From positions 62,001 to 126,000 of the forward strand of contig JAPDRN010000043.1 in NCBI GenBank assembly GCA_030247855.1: a DNA stretch of 64,000 nucleotides, written 5' to 3'. The notes beneath the pieces are model-generated. The model was not told the origin of the DNA, did not search any database, and saw only the letters and a program-made list of their open reading frames with translations. The translations under genes were made by a program, and so were the position numbers. Positions 21,866 through 32,905 of the stretch are shown here, one piece after another (within the stretch, counting starts at the first letter, position 1; every line of letters begins with the position of its first letter). The stretch comes from Knufia peltigerae. Lineage: Eukaryota; Ascomycota; Eurotiomycetes; Chaetothyriales; Trichomeriaceae.

Positions 21866-23449
21866 ATGGCGGACGCAGACGAAGATGCCATTCCCACAAC
21901 GTCCAACGCGAACCCCGACGATTTCGAAGATGAGACGCAAGATTTTCGATTCCTCTCGTCCATCACGGCCGCAAAGAGCGGGCAAACGGTAGTCCCAAAG
22001 CGAGGCGACAAAGACTTTGAGCCGAATCCCACACGCTCACAAGCCTCTGCCCTCGATGCCTCCCGCCTCGCGATGCACACTGCTCTCAGCTCGGTTAGAG
22101 TCCATGTAGGCAAACATATCGTGGGTCAATATCTACCCTGGGAACAGGACTGGAGGTGGGACGACAATGGAACAGGCACAGGCCGAAATGGACGATGCGT
22201 CGTGGTCCCGAAGTTCAAGGGTACTTACTCGAAAACGATGGGACTAGCAGACAGGCACAACTCTACGTGGTTCTTACCGGAGGAGGCACTGTTCTTGTTG
22301 GAGCGGGGGACTCTAGACATACGATGGCCGGACATCGAGGATGAGAATGAGAACGAGCACGATGACAATGAACCAGGAAACGACGTCTCAAACCAAGGTG
22401 AAGAGGTTGAAGGGAAACCTGACACCGTGGCCGTGGCGAAGGAGGGAGAGGAAGAGGAGAAGAATGGCAAAAGCGAGCCACAAACACAAGAAGAACCAGA
22501 TTTGAAGATTGGTGAATTGCCAATGAGTTTACAGGGTGCCTATGCCAGCTTCATAGGCAAAGATGACCTCACGCTTGAACGATATACCGTCTACGCCGGG
22601 CTCAAACGCATAGGATACATCGTCCAAAGGGCTCCAACATGGCACGACGAAGATCCTGCCCCGGCGAATGGCCATGTACATTCACAACCTGATTGTCAAG
22701 ATCCAACAGCACTCTCATCTTCACCACCATCACCACCGCCAATGGCACACAACGCGATCTCGAATGCCGTGAGCCTCATCCACAGGCTTGTCTCGTGGCT
22801 ATCTCAACCAAGCCGTGACGGCGTATGTACCGCTTCAGGTCCTCTCGTCGCCCCAGGCTTGTACAGGAACTATACAGACATGTTCCGCGCGTTGTCCCTA
22901 ATACCTTATCATGACCCTACTAGACCTCCTCCTCCAAGTCCTGACTCCGACTGCAACAACGACAACGACAACGACAACAACAAAGTATCTCAATCGAACC
23001 GAAGCATCACCCCTAAGGCCCCCTTCCGAATCCATTTCCACGTGTGGAAACCCAACGCTCAAAATAGTTACCGCAAAAGTGCTCCCCCTCCTCCGGACTA
23101 CCGCATCGCCGTGGTCGACGCTCGAACCACGTCCATGCCCACGCTCTCAGAGATCGGTGACCTGTTGGACTCGCAACCCGATGACGCCCTGACGAAAGAC
23201 AAAGCAAAGAGACTGGAGACGCGCATCCGGTACGGTCGCAAGAACGTCCTGCTGGCCGTCGTCGACATGGGCGTGGTGAGCTACCTCCGCCTCAGCGACG
23301 CCTGTTTCGGGACGGAAAAGTTGTACGAGGAAAAGGTCCGAGCTGGGTCCAAGGGGAAGAGACCGAACCATTCGGGCACACCGAGGAAGGGAACCCAGAC
23401 ACAAAATCAGCAGCAGCAGCAGCAGCAGCCGCAGTCAAACCCCAAATGA
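21866..23449 (+). CDS. SEN54: tRNA-splicing endonuclease subunit SEN54
   Basis: Intronless frame of 527 residues. Non-catalytic subunit of the heterotetrameric endonuclease (with Sen2, Sen15 and Sen34) that cuts introns from pre-tRNA. The N-terminal family domain is clear (DFRFLSSITAAKSGQTVVPKR, MGLADRHNSTWFLPEEALFL and LERGTLDIRWP), followed by LERYTVYAGLKRIGYIVQR, and the C-terminal endonuclease-like fold contains YRIAVVDARTTSMP and VLLAVVDMGVVSYLRLSD. The two blocks are split by acidic and Pro/Ser-rich low-complexity inserts: a Glu-rich run at about residues 160-215 and a Pro/Asp/Asn run at about 350-375 from CAACGA-type repeats. The C terminus ends in seven consecutive CAG-coded glutamines. 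Expected location is the nucleus or, as in yeast, the mitochondrial surface. Confidence 0.93.
   Translation: MADADEDAIPTTSNANPDDFEDETQDFRFLSSITAAKSGQTVVPKRGDKDFEPNPTRSQASALDASRLAMHTALSSVRVHVGKHIVGQYLPWEQDWRWDDNGTGTGRNGRCVVVPKFKGTYSKTMGLADRHNSTWFLPEEALFLLERGTLDIRWPDIEDENENEHDDNEPGNDVSNQGEEVEGKPDTVAVAKEGEEEEKNGKSEPQTQEEPDLKIGELPMSLQGAYASFIGKDDLTLERYTVYAGLKRIGYIVQRAPTWHDEDPAPANGHVHSQPDCQDPTALSSSPPSPPPMAHNAISNAVSLIHRLVSWLSQPSRDGVCTASGPLVAPGLYRNYTDMFRALSLIPYHDPTRPPPPSPDSDCNNDNDNDNNKVSQSNRSITPKAPFRIHFHVWKPNAQNSYRKSAPPPPDYRIAVVDARTTSMPTLSEIGDLLDSQPDDALTKDKAKRLETRIRYGRKNVLLAVVDMGVVSYLRLSDACFGTEKLYEEKVRAGSKGKRPNHSGTPRKGTQTQNQQQQQQQPQSNPK
23408..23428 (+). repeat. (CAG)7 microsatellite coding for polyglutamine
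   Basis: Seven perfect CAG codons followed by CCG CAG, close to the SEN54 stop. A likely length-polymorphic site. Confidence 0.9.
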
Positions 23450-24432
23450 TACAACCAACGGACATTCCTTAATATGTGGTTCGGCGTTGAATACTCAGTC
23501 TCCTGATAAGGAAGAGTGGTCACAGCAAGACAGATCACTTGACAGGGGGAACAAGGCGACACACCCGTGATGACGGACGAAGGAACAAAAAAATTATTTA
23601 TAATAGACTTGATACCCTGGTAGATAGACTTTGGAAAGACTGGTCCACGAACGTGTGAGGAGTGTGCTCATACAGAAATGAAAATATATCTTAAGATGGT
23701 TGAGTTACAATCTCATTATTCTTAAAACATAATAAGTGGTGTTTGTCTCCCCTTGAGAGAACGTCCGATATCAGCATGAAAAAATTGCCAGGCGGACTGC
23801 CTGATGATCTAGGGAGTAGAAAAGTTTGATCTCCCATCTTCTATAGACGTCAACCCTTGGGAGAGAGGCAGGAGACGTATATGCTTGAGATGGGTTTGGA
23901 GGGAGAAGGGGGAGATTGTTTTGGAGAGGGAGAATTTTTTTTGGCTTTTTTGTTTTTGGCACGAGTATCAGCTTCTTCGATAGTTTTACTGTCTCATCTT
24001 CGTCCAGCCATGTCCCGACCTGACTTGTGTCACCAAGCCGAACCAGAACAAGGTTGTGTTGGGCATTCCGGCATTCAGAATGCATGGATCCCTTTTTGCT
24101 TTCATAAGAGGTGCCGAATCCAATGCCTCATTCGCCACTGAGTGTGCGCAGTCCACTGAGCCCGCATCATGGTGGGCATTTTTGATGGCGTTGACATTCT
24201 AGGCGAAGCGACTTCAAACGCACAATTCCAGTTTCATCTTGACCTTGTGCGATATCGAAGCGCGAGTCCAGAAACCATCGAGGACGGCTGGTGGTGTGTA
24301 CCTAGATACGTGACCACACCGGCAGAAGGCTGACCGCAAGTTTTGTGTTGTCTCGTAGCAGAGGACACCAATCCCGTCAAACAGGTAGCAACCTGTTTAA
24401 GCTCGAGTTCCAAGGTACCAGGCTTTTGTCTT
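23450..24432. other. Convergent spacer after SEN54
   Basis: 983 nt between the 3' ends of SEN54 (+) and elongin C (-). A 104-codon minus-strand frame at 23771-24085 is T/A-tract rich, Lys-rich and unrecognised; it probably lies in untranslated sequence. Poly-A and poly-T runs are present near 23587 and 23935. Confidence 0.45.
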
Positions 24433-24821
24433 TCAGGTCAACAGAAAGTCTGCGGCCATGAGGAGCTCCAGGCACAATTCAGACGGTATGTCCATGTCAG
24501 GCACGCCTTGGCTGTTTCGATGTTTCTCATTGTAGTAAAAGTACTCGACGACCTTTTCCAAGACGATACCGCTGATGTTTTCGAGGTGACATACTCCGGT
24601 CTGAGCTTCACTGAAGTTGCCTGTAAGGTAGGTATGCATTAGTTAACCCAATTTCTGTAAACCATTGAAAAGTGGCGAGAAGAAGGTAACGTACTTTGTG
24701 TGTCCAACATACGTCGGATCGTACCAGAGACACACGCGGCGGAACGGCGAACGTGGAACTCGAAGCCGTCAGACGAAACGAGTGTGACAAAGGGAGAAGT
24801 AGGGACACCGTTGGTAGCCAT
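24433..24821 (-). CDS. ELC1: Elongin C (transcription elongation factor B, SKP1/BTB fold)
   Basis: Exons 24821-24695 and 24620-24433 give 104 residues, the normal size for elongin C. The junction CAAA|GTACGT ... CTTACAG|GC yields MLDTQSNFSEAQTG in frame. The BTB/POZ-type fold is evident: a start strand FVTLVSSDGFEFHV, helix AACVSGTIRRML, then HLENISGIVLEKVVEYFYY and a C terminus ELCLELLMAADFLLT that aligns with the EIALELLMAANFLDC end of animal elongin C. The protein bridges elongin A or BC-box proteins to cullin-3-type ligases; in yeast it helps degrade stalled RNA polymerase II. ATG 24821 gives MATNGVP, the expected start; a longer open frame upstream to 24911 is leader sequence. Confidence 0.93.
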
Positions 24822-25596
24822 CGTCTGGATGCGTGAAAAGAAAAAGTGACGGCCACGAATCTCGATGCTCTCAAGTTGAAATGAGTGGTAGCTAACCTTC
24901 GTCGTCTTCACCAGGCAGACAGTAGAGAGTTTGGAGGTGGTAACGGATATTAGAAGTCGCAGCTAAGGACATTTTTTCTTCCAGGCGGTGACGAGTGGCA
25001 GAACGCGTAACTAGCCGAATGAATAGAAACGCGTATAAAAGCAGCGTATTCCGTACTGTAGTCTTATACAAGCATTGAGCAGCCTCGCACCCTTAAAAAC
25101 TCAATATACCTCCAGAGTACTACGTACATCATGTAGAATGCATAATATCAAATCGCGTCAACTGTCAAAACATAGACATCGTTTCCCCTGTCATTAAAGG
25201 CAAACCGCCCGCATTCGAGTAGAAATCAAATTACTATCAAGTGACCGACGATTACGAAGGAAGCAAAAACAAGCCGACCAAGAGAAAGAACAGAATCGTT
25301 TGATCGGTGCATCATGGTCATATTCTGAAAAACATACTCTGATCCGTGCCCTATAGTGTTGTACACTAATTATTTGCACCTTCCAACCAAGACAAAACAC
25401 ATAAAATTTTGGTCTTTCTCATCATGAGCCCGTTCGTTACCTACAGACATTGACAAACACTCAGCCTTTCAGACCCCCGTTCGAACTCGCCCAAGTCTTT
25501 ATAACGCCGAGCCACGACCTGCTCCATGCAAAGCCAAGACGTGGTGCAACAACTGCTGCCTTCACAGACGCCCCAAAACTTCTTTTTCCAATCGCT
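24822..25596. other. Spacer between elongin C and ACL1
   Basis: 775 nt containing the elongin C promoter and the ACL1 3' end. No gene is seen. Confidence 0.5.
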
Positions 25597-27857
25597 TTAC
25601 ATAGAAACTTCAACTCTGCCTTCACCACTGCCACCCTTGGCCAAGGTTGGGAGAAGGTAAGTGATATCATCCCAAGGATGTCTGTAAAGTCCAGTTCGGA
25701 GCTACAAATTTTGTTAGTTTTGAGACCAATTAAATGGAGAGAATGGCAACATACGCGCTTTTGATCAAGGTAATGGGCAATCAAACCGATAGATCTACCC
25801 AGGACGAACAGACCGTTGAGGACGCCCATGCGCATGTAGTCCTCAGCCTCCTCAGAACTGAAGATGCCAGACGATCTCATCAGATCAACTAAATATTATC
25901 GTTAACCACGGGACCTAGTGAAGAAAGGAGAAACTCCAGAGGTATTTTGAACTTACCGAAGCATACTGCAATGCAGCCGTCGACGTTAAGGATGAGATTG
26001 TCTTTCTTGGATGTGGTGACAGTCTCGACAGCGATGGCATAGTCGAGCAACTTGTGAGAGGGGAAGTGCTTCAGGACGTACTCCTTCACGAGCTCCACAC
26101 GGAGATCAGGGTTGTTTCGGGACTTGATACGATGGCCGATACCAGGGACTGCAAACATGGTTAGCATTGTTTCCAAAGGTGACGTTTGAGAGTAGACATA
26201 CTAAGTTTGTTCTCCTTTCTCATGGTGTCGACGAATTCACGGGGAGACCAGCCCTTGTCAAAGGCCTTGGAGAACTCCTCGGCGGCACCATCAAGGGCAC
26301 CACCAAAGCGGGAACCGATAGTGAGAAGACCGGCAACAAGCGAGGAGATCAGGTCCTTGCCAGCACGGGTTGTGATGATGGTGTTCATGGCACCAGACAC
26401 GGCCGGACCATGATCGGCAGTCAACATGAGGACCATCTCCAAGAACTTGCTAGCAAAAGGAGGGAACCGGCGACGGAACCACAGGAGAGACATGACACCA
26501 CCAATACCGATATCCTCCTTGAAGACATCAGAGATTGGCATACCGGCGTAGAGCAGCTCTTGGCCTCTGTCGTCAGAAATGGTGGAAATGAAAGCGGCCG
26601 GCTTTCGGATAAGGCCCAATTCCTGGGCCCAGGCGTAATCGATGGGGATCTTGGGAGGAACTGGCTCTGTCGCAGGCTTGATCGTGCCTTGCTTGACGAG
26701 CTTCTGGTAGACCTCGGCAAGGACCTGGGGCATCTCTTCGAAAGTATCGGGAACAAAGAATCCAGCTTCCTTCATCGACTGGTTCTTGACAACAGCAGTC
26801 TCGAGTTGGGAGTTGGCGGAGGCACCGGCGTGACCGAATTGAACCTCAGTCTTGAACATGCTAGCGCAGGTACCAATGGCCCAGGCCACGATGGGCTTGG
26901 TGATTTGGCCCTTCTTGACCGCCTCAACCACTCTGTACTCTTCGACACCACCGACTTCACCTAGAAGAAGCAGAATCTTGCATTCAGGCTCGTTCTGGTA
27001 GCGCATCAGATGGTCGATGAAGGTGGTTCCAGGATATCTGTCACCACCAATGGCAATACCCTCGTACACACCGTCGGTGTTTTGAGAGATGATGTTGTTG
27101 AGTTCGTTGGACATACCACCAGACTTTGAGACATAACCAACGGAACCCTTGCGGTAAAGCTTCGAGGCCACGATATTGTCCATCATACCACCAGTGTTGC
27201 CAATCTTGAACGCACCCGGCTTGATACCACCGACTGTGGCAGGTCCGATGATGGTAATTCCCTTCTCTTTTGACTTGATCATGATCTCACGGGCACGTCT
27301 CTCAGGGACACCCTCTGCGATGATGGCAATGGTGCGGACTTGGGGAATGTTCATGAGCTCCATAGTTGAGCTGTAGACTGATCGGGAAGAGGCAAAGTTC
27401 ACGATCGTGTCCACGTCTGGGTGCTTCTCGAAAGCCTTGTCCACGGACTGATAGACTGGCAACAGAGTTTCGCTGGTACCCCAGTACATTTTGCTGACGA
27501 ATTGGCCGCCAAATGTGTAGATGATACCTGCAACGGAAGGAGTCGTTCGCTTGCAAATGAAGTCGAAGTCGAGCATGCCCTGGACGGCCTTTGGCTGCAT
27601 ACCACTATTCCAATGGTCAGATCCCTTTCCCTTCGAAATTCGGAAATCACATCTGTTACTTACTAGACAAAACATCTCGTCTTGTTGTGGAAGAGGGCAT
27701 GTTGGACAGGGCTCAGAACCCTCGAAGGGGGGTCAAATCGACGGATGTTGTCGTTGGCAGAGAATGGTGTCTCTGACCCAGGAGAGTTGTTGCCATCTGG
27801 GACGTTGACTTTGGGCAGCCCATTGGAGAGGGGCGCAGGCCCGCTGGCAGAAGGCAT
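25597..27857 (-). CDS. ACL1: ATP-citrate lyase subunit 1 (catalytic, citryl-CoA part)
   Basis: Exons 27857-27664, 27604-26202, 26148-25957, 25888-25755 and 25701-25597 give 675 residues. Every junction is in phase and restores the family sequence (CFVYGMQPKAVQG, ENKLIPGIGHRIK, IAVCFVDLMRSSG, QKRLRTGLYRHPWDD). With subunit 2 it converts citrate, CoA and ATP to acetyl-CoA and oxaloacetate in the cytosol, feeding lipid, polyketide and acetylation pools. A succinyl-CoA-ligase-like part carries the phosphohistidine H323 in FGHAGAS; a citrate-synthase-like C-terminal part starts near ADHGPAVSGAMN and includes PGIGHR. The start MPSASG is preferred over an in-frame upstream ATG at 27902 because a probable 5' UTR intron removes the latter. 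It is divergent from ACL2. Confidence 0.96.
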
Positions 27858-27889
27858 TGTAGGAGAGTCTTGAGGAGAGTCTTCACGAA

Positions 27890-28019
27890 CTAGAAGTCCC
27901 ATCGTGTCAGTTCAAGTACAGTGGAGGGCTGTGACGATATACAACGAGTGTTCCCAACGAAAGGAGTTGAATGAGGAGGGAGTAGATTGCGATGGGCCAG
28001 GAACTTCTCATAGACTTAC
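27890..28019 (-). other. Probable 5' UTR intron of ACL1
   Basis: Donor GTAAGT at 28019, branch-like CTGAC (in AACTGACACG) and acceptor TTCTAG ending at 27890. Removal deletes the upstream ATG at 27902, leaving MPSASG at 27857 as the first ATG. This fits how ACL1 proteins of related fungi begin. Confidence 0.6.
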
Positions 28020-29395
28020 ATTCGGGCAATAGTGAGTGTTGAATGTGTGGTAGACAGGGAGGGATGGAAGAGAGACTGTCGGTTGAAATTCAGCGAAAGA
28101 CACCAACACCGAGCGAGAAAAAGTTGTCGAGGTGAATCTGGCGGTGGTCTAACTTGTGGAGTGTGAAGATGATGCTGGGTGCGCCCGCGAGAAAATACAC
28201 AGTAATTCGCAGCTCAGCAGTCAGCGATTTGTTGGAGAGGCCTGCTTGTTGAGCTCCGGGTGCTAAAGCCTGGTGGTCCCCCGAAAATAGCATGGCGGCC
28301 CCCAACTTGTTCATCCCTGCGTTGCGGTGAGATTTTCAGTGGACCATCACAGGGACCGCCATGCCTCTACGAGAACTCCGTACTAACTAACGAGCAGCCT
28401 CAATCGCCATCACTTCACCATTATTGACCTTTTTGCGGCCCGTCGTCGGAAAGGCTGTAGACATTTTTGGCGGGCCTGATCGCAAGAAGACCCCCCCCGG
28501 CCGCGCCCTGAGTGGACGATGCCAGGAGAGGCCCTCCTCGCGTGCCTCGTTGACACTTGTCTTCGGAGTCCGGTCAACGTATCTCGTATCCCCGGGTGGC
28601 ACGATTTTCTCCTCTATGCAGGACAACAAAGTACCGCGTTCGGCGAATATCCATTCTGCTCTCCAAGAGAATATTGGGACCTAGCTGGAAATTGCCAGGT
28701 TACCTTGTTCTCCCGGTGGTTTCCATCACGTACGGAGGGGATGCTCGCCACAAAGCGATCCGCGGTTTCATTGAAACTGTTGCCCTGAGTGCCAGTCTTC
28801 AACAAATCAAAGGTGTGCGCGGCGTCTATCATCAACGTCACAGGGTCAGCAACGGCTGAGGAGGCGGTGACCGATATTGTTGGTAGTCTAGTCTGGATGG
28901 TCTGCAAATGCCCCTTGCACAGTAGGCTACTGGTTGGCATCGTGGGCCATCTCTAGAGAGAGGGTTCCTGGCGGTTGGCGCAATGCACATTGCATTGAGG
29001 TCGTAGCTGGACCCCCGATCCACTACGGAATACGGAGTACGGGCTAGTGAGTTGCTGGTTAAGTTTAGCAATCCCCCATAGGGCTAAAGCCTCCTGTTAG
29101 ACATTCCCAACAACGTCTCCGCCAAAAAATTATTGTGCAAGCCGCTCTCCGAACGCCAGCAATTGTCCTGAGACTCACCCAATCCAGCGATAATTCTGCC
29201 CCCAAGCTGTTTGGAATTCTACCACACTCACGATCTCACACTTGAATTCTGACAGAAGAAGAGCCTGTCTATTACTGTTCACTGTCGTCGAGACTTCATC
29301 CTCTACATTTCTACTATCTTGACTTCTGTACAACCCTCTTTTGTGTCTTCAACCCTCCCAAGTTCTTCCTCTGTTTACCCCTCACCGCCGCAACA
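28020..29395. other. Shared divergent control region of ACL1 and ACL2
   Basis: About 1.4 kb between the two ATP-citrate lyase transcription units. It contains a run CCCCCCCCGG near 28493, two copies of the dispersed TACGGAGTA-type motif (28375-28384 and 29024-29043), and a pyrimidine-rich leader immediately before the ACL2 ATG. No gene is seen in it. Confidence 0.6.
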
Positions 29396-30902
29396 ATGTC
29401 AGCAAAATCCATTCTCGAGGCTGATGGAAAGGCCATTCTGAACTACCACCTCACTCGTGCTCCAGTGGTCAAGCCGACTCCTCTGAAACCATCTGGTGTG
29501 CACAATCCTCCTGCGAAACTAGCCTCCCTCTACTTCCCCGAAGATGAATCGGTTAAGACGATTCTTGATCAAGCAGAAGCCACCTATCCATGGCTCCTCG
29601 CCCAGGGTGCCAAATTCGTCGCAAAGCCAGATCAGCTGATCAAGAGAAGAGGAAAGAGCGGCTTGTTGGCCTTGAACAAGACGTGGGCCGAGGCCAGAGC
29701 ATGGATCGAAGCCAGAGCCGGCAAGGAACAGAAGGTCGAGACGGTCACTGGCGTGCTCAGGCAATTTTTGGTTGAGCCGTTTGTGCCTCACCCTCAAGAT
29801 ACCGAGTACTACATCAACATCAACTCTGTCAGAGATGTAAGTATCACATGCACGGCCATGCAGGCAGACGCTAATTCAGCATTAGGGCGACTGGATCCTC
29901 TTCACACACGAGGGTGGTGTCGATGTTGGTGATGTCGACGCAAAGGCGGAGAAGATCCTCATCCCAGTCGACCTGAAGAACTTCCCTTCGAATCAAGAGC
30001 TGGCTGCGGCACTCCTCAAGAAGGTCCCCAAAGGTGTCCACAACGTTCTACTCGACTTTATTGTCCGACTCTACTCCGTCTATGTGGATTGCCAGTTCAC
30101 CTACCTCGAGATCAACCCCCTGGTTGTCATCCCCAACGCTGCAGGCACTTCAGCTGACGTCCACTTCCTCGATCTTGCCGCCAAACTAGACCAGACGGCA
30201 GACTTTGAGTGTGGCACAAAATGGGCCATTGCACGGAGTCCTGCTGCTCTTGGTCTCCCCGGAACCAAGACCGATGGAAAAGTCACCATCGACGTGGGCC
30301 CACCAATGGAATTCCCCGCACCTTTCGGTCGCGAGCTCAGCAAAGAAGAAAAGTACATTGCGGACATGGATGCGAAGACCGGTGCCTCACTCAAGCTTAC
30401 CGTGCTGAACTCTCAAGGTCGCATCTGGACTCTTGTCGCTGGTGGTGGTGCTTCGGTCGTGTACGCCGACGCCATTGCTTCCGCTGGATTCGTCTCCGAG
30501 TTGGCCAACTACGGTGAATACTCAGGCGCCCCAAGCGAGACGCAGACGTACAACTATGCCCGCACCGTTCTTGACCTGATGCTCCGAGCGCCATTGCACC
30601 CTGATGGCAAGGTCCTGTTCATTGGTGGTGGTATCGCCAACTTTACCAACGTTGCCTCCACCTTCAAGGGTGTCATCCGCGCCCTAAGAGAGGTCGCCCC
30701 TGTTCTCAACGAGCACAAGGTCCAGATCTGGGTCCGCCGTGCGGGTCCCAACTACCAAGAAGGTCTCAAGAACATCAAGGCCGTCGGTGAAGAGCTTAAA
30801 CTAAACATGCATGTGTACGGCCCTGAGATGCACGTCAGCGGTATCGTGCCTTTGGCCCTGCTCGGCAAGAAGACCACCGTGCCCGAATTCGGCGCGCAGT
30901 AG
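29396..30902 (+). CDS. ACL2: ATP-citrate lyase subunit 2 (ATP-grasp, citrate-binding part)
   Basis: Exons 29396-29836 and 29886-30902 give 485 residues. The single 49-nt intron (GATGTAAGT ... GCATTAG) joins INSVRD to GDWILFTHEGG in phase. It is the smaller partner of ATP-citrate lyase and resembles succinyl-CoA synthetase beta: an ATP-grasp region with KFVAKPDQLIKRRGKSGLL, VDVGDVDAKAEKILIPV and TYLEINPLVV, and a C-terminal citrate-binding flavodoxin-like part with VAGGGASVVYADAI and GGGIANFTNVASTFKGVI. The length and start (MSAKSILEADGK) are typical. A pyrimidine-rich leader with CAACAATG precedes it. Head-to-head pairing with ACL1 is known in many Pezizomycotina and should keep the two subunits in equal supply. 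Confidence 0.96.
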
Positions 30903-31494
30903 ATGACTCTCTTGGGCTGTTATGTAGTTTGGTCTAAAGTATCTTCCTTGTCAAGCAGTTTTGGTAGGCTGGCATGCGCCTGGGCAATCGGAAAAGGCAT
31001 TGGTGTTTCTTTGCGGAGTTTGCCTGATGATTACGAAGGAGCATTGTTGCTATGTAGTATGACGAGTGGTCATCGCCCTTGTTGGGCGGGATTGAAACTC
31101 GAGACAGATGAACGTGAATATCAGATGTTAGACCTTTCACGATAATGACAAAGTGACGCAAGCCAAATTTATTCCTTAGTCCTTGTGACGGATGCGAATA
31201 ACTACTCCCTGAACATGATAGTAAACAGGCTTCGGGTTTGCTTACTTCTAGCTTGTGGTATTGCCCAGCACGTAGTAACCTATACACACCCACCAGTGGA
31301 TAGTTCTTGAGAGTCAATCAATACCCTCCCTTTTTAAAAGCTCAACATTCACGCATGATGATGATTTCGCCTGAACTCCTCTTGCCATTTTTCATTCCGC
31401 TCACTCAAATGACCACCATCGTAGAACCATCCACTTCGTCATATGCAACTTGTTTGTGTGTGCGTGCTAAATTGGCGCCGCACTGAAACTGCTC
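30903..31494. other. Convergent spacer after ACL2
   Basis: 592 nt between facing 3' ends. No gene is seen. Confidence 0.5.
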
Positions 31495-32271
31495 TCACTC
31501 CACGAGCACCACCTTCCCACCGGCCAATTCGTCAATGTAGGCCAATTTGCCGCAACCCTGGCTCGTCTCTTTGTCGTCTTCGCGCAAGAGCACAGCCAGG
31601 ACCTCGACGGGCGGTTCCAATCCCAACATGTTCGCCCTCTTCCAGCGCTGGAGTCTCTGGATACCAATGCACGGACCGAATTGGGAAGAAAGGTCAAAGT
31701 GTCGTAGGATCTTTTCGTGCAGCGAGAGGTTCTCTTGGTGGACTGTCACGAGGATTGTTAGGGTCTTGGTTTGTTCTCATACGCGGGTAAAAAACATCGG
31801 GTGATGCAGACACAACCAGTAGAGAGGGTGGTGAAGTAGGACAAGGTAATGATACATACTTCTTGGAGCAAGCCTACCATCCTCCTCGGCCTTCCAGTAC
31901 TTTCGTATCTGCGCATCCGTGATCTTCTCGGCTGAAAGCTCTCTCTCGTCCTTGTCTGGAACAGGTATCTTTTTGGCCTTTGGATTTGTCGTCTTCGGCT
32001 TCAATGGCGACTCTCGTATGGCGACGTCAATCTCCTTCGACTTCGACTCAGACTCTGGCGTGGCTTGGAGTTCATCTGCTTCAGGCTCGGGCGTCTCGAT
32101 CTCGTGTTCAACGGGCGCTTGGGTGACCTCCGAGAGCTTTGAGGCGGCTTTCTTCGCCGAGTCGTCTTGTCTCGTGCCTGGTTTGGTGACTCTTGCCGAG
32201 TTGTTAAAGGAAAGGCGGGATTGGGCATGGGTGGGCGTTGAACCCTTGGATCTGCGACCGCGGGGAGGCAT
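31495..32271 (-). CDS. CDM1: DNA polymerase delta small subunit (subunit 4, p12/Cdm1-like)
   Basis: Exons 32271-31860 and 31742-31495 give 219 residues. The junction AGAA|GTATGT ... GTGACAG|TC gives LAPRIHQENLSLHEKIL in frame. The N terminus is basic with a PIP-box-like beginning (QSRLSFNNSARV; also RGRRSKG). A long acidic linker follows, and the conserved domain is C-terminal: DAQIRKYWKAEEDGR, LHEKILRHFDLSSQFGPCIGI and QRWKRANMLGLEPPVEVLAVL, the hallmark of the p12/Cdm1 subunit. It stabilises polymerase delta and links it to PCNA. S. cerevisiae lacks this subunit, so its presence fits a filamentous ascomycete. Longer than human p12 (107 residues) because of the linker. Confidence 0.93.
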
Positions 32272-32905
32272 GATTGCTTTTTCGGTGGCAGTCTTAAAGT
32301 GAAGCTGTATATGATACTCGCAGACAGTGATTCTTCTCTTGGACTTTGATGCTTGTCTTTGTCTATGAAAGTACGTACAAGATCTGTGGTAGGTAGTGTG
32401 GTGAAGTTCGGACCACCATGAAGTGGATGACGTTCTTCAATTTCCCTCTCGCTGCCTAAGCAACCACTTTAGGAGCCCAAGAGGAGGGAGGCACTAAAAC
32501 GCCAAAACACGTGAAGAAGTCCCGGGTAACTTTCCATACTAGGAGCCGTAAATGGCTCTGGGATAACGGTACTCCGTACATCAATTCCTAACCCAACCCC
32601 AGAGGCAGGAATGCAGATGCAGCCACCATGGCTCGTGGCAACGTCAGGGACACAACAGCTCTCCCTTCAAGCGTTTATTTTACAGTGGTAGGTACAATTC
32701 TGGCAAGTATCAAGCTTACATCGACCTACAACCACAAATAAACGCAGGTGTTCAGGTAATTCCCGCTGAGCCTGGCGGCGAGCGACCTCATCCATGCTTT
32801 GAACATCTCCAGGCAGGATACTACTGGCCCATTTGAGACCACAGAAGTATACCACCTGTTTGTCCACCACCATCCGAACCTTGTCTCAACGTTTCCCCGG
32901 AAGAA
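32272..32905. other. Divergent spacer, polymerase subunit to transporter
   Basis: 634 nt containing both promoters. A CACGTG E-box-type hexamer lies at 32508-32513 and a GGTACTCCGTACA motif at 32568-32580. No gene is seen. Confidence 0.5.

Noticed and set aside
23771..24085. 104-codon minus-strand frame downstream of elongin C
   Set aside because: Lys/Leu/Pro-rich translation of homopolymer tracts; fits untranslated sequence better.
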